A stretch of 35,252 nucleotides of DNA, taken from assembly GCF_001476285.1 (NCBI RefSeq), contig NZ_LDRU01000062.1, forward strand, positions 1-35,252, in the 5' to 3' direction. Below, in pieces: positions 35,198-35,252 of this stretch. The notes under the pieces were generated by a model, which had not been told where the DNA came from, made no database searches, and worked only from the letters and a program-made list of their open reading frames with translations. This DNA is from Microbacterium testaceum (lineage in GTDB: Bacteria; Actinomycetota; Actinomycetes; Actinomycetales; Microbacteriaceae). Positions within the stretch are counted from its first letter, which is position 1, and every line of letters begins with the position of its first letter. The position numbers were made by a program, and so were the translations under genes.

Positions 35198-35203
35198 ATG
35201 CTA
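35198..35203 (-). promoter_or_regulatory. Leaderless -10 box of paralogue B
   Basis: TAGCAT on the minus strand (35203-35198), 6 bases before GTG 35191. An ATG inside this box is out of frame with the gene. Confidence 0.45.
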
Positions 35204-35252
35204 CGTCGGGCATGCGACACGGTGCTTGTCGTGGGGCCGGATTGGGCCGGGG

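Overview
The window reads as chromosomal DNA of a high-GC actinobacterium, most likely Microbacteriaceae and probably Microbacterium. Three things point that way: GC-rich third codon positions, an extreme excess of the 7-mer GGATGCC/GGCATCC, and intergenic palindromes built on a GTCGAAGCCACCGG / CCTTCGACAGGCTCAG core. The assignment is inference from sequence style; no rRNA or tRNA gene was seen. Genes are densely packed, many with ATGA or TGATG overlaps, and many transcription units have a TANNNT box 6-8 bases before the start codon, as expected for leaderless mRNAs.

Layout. 1-6.7 kb is a cell-envelope and signalling block: a truncated FtsX/MacB-type permease, a divergent OmpR-type response regulator with its sensor kinase, a serine beta-lactamase-like hydrolase coupled to a small membrane protein, and a GT4 glycosyltransferase resembling teichoic-acid alpha-glucosyltransferases. 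6.8-10 kb (minus strand) is a TetR regulator, a degenerate ABC-ATPase-like protein and a YhgE/Pip membrane protein. 10.2-15.8 kb is housekeeping: argG, a lipoprotein cyclophilin, a Pr6Pr membrane protein, purA and a lactonase-fold protein.

15.8-16.2 kb is a gene-free stretch with three copies of an 82-83 bp palindromic repeat. 16.2-27 kb is the most interesting part. On the minus strand eight tightly packed genes encode a sugar-binding lipoprotein, a cytoplasmic GH29 alpha-L-fucosidase, two ABC permeases, an M81 (MlrC-like) metallohydrolase, CutC, a ROK sugar kinase and NagB. A ROK repressor and a divergent, single-domain NagA lie just upstream. Read together, this looks like a pathway that imports an alpha-fucosylated GlcNAc compound, removes the fucose inside the cell, and sends GlcNAc via GlcNAc-6-P and GlcN-6-P to fructose-6-P. 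M81 and CutC are steps of unknown chemistry.

27-32.2 kb carries an AI-2E-family membrane protein, a small chorismate mutase, a 410 bp gene-free leader rich in palindromes, and a ProV-ProW-ProX-type glycine betaine/proline transporter ending in a strong terminator. 32.3-35.2 kb holds a DUF2071 protein, a DUF3253 protein and two adjacent paralogous membrane-anchored proteins of unknown function. No insertion sequence, prophage, CRISPR array or RNA gene was recognised.
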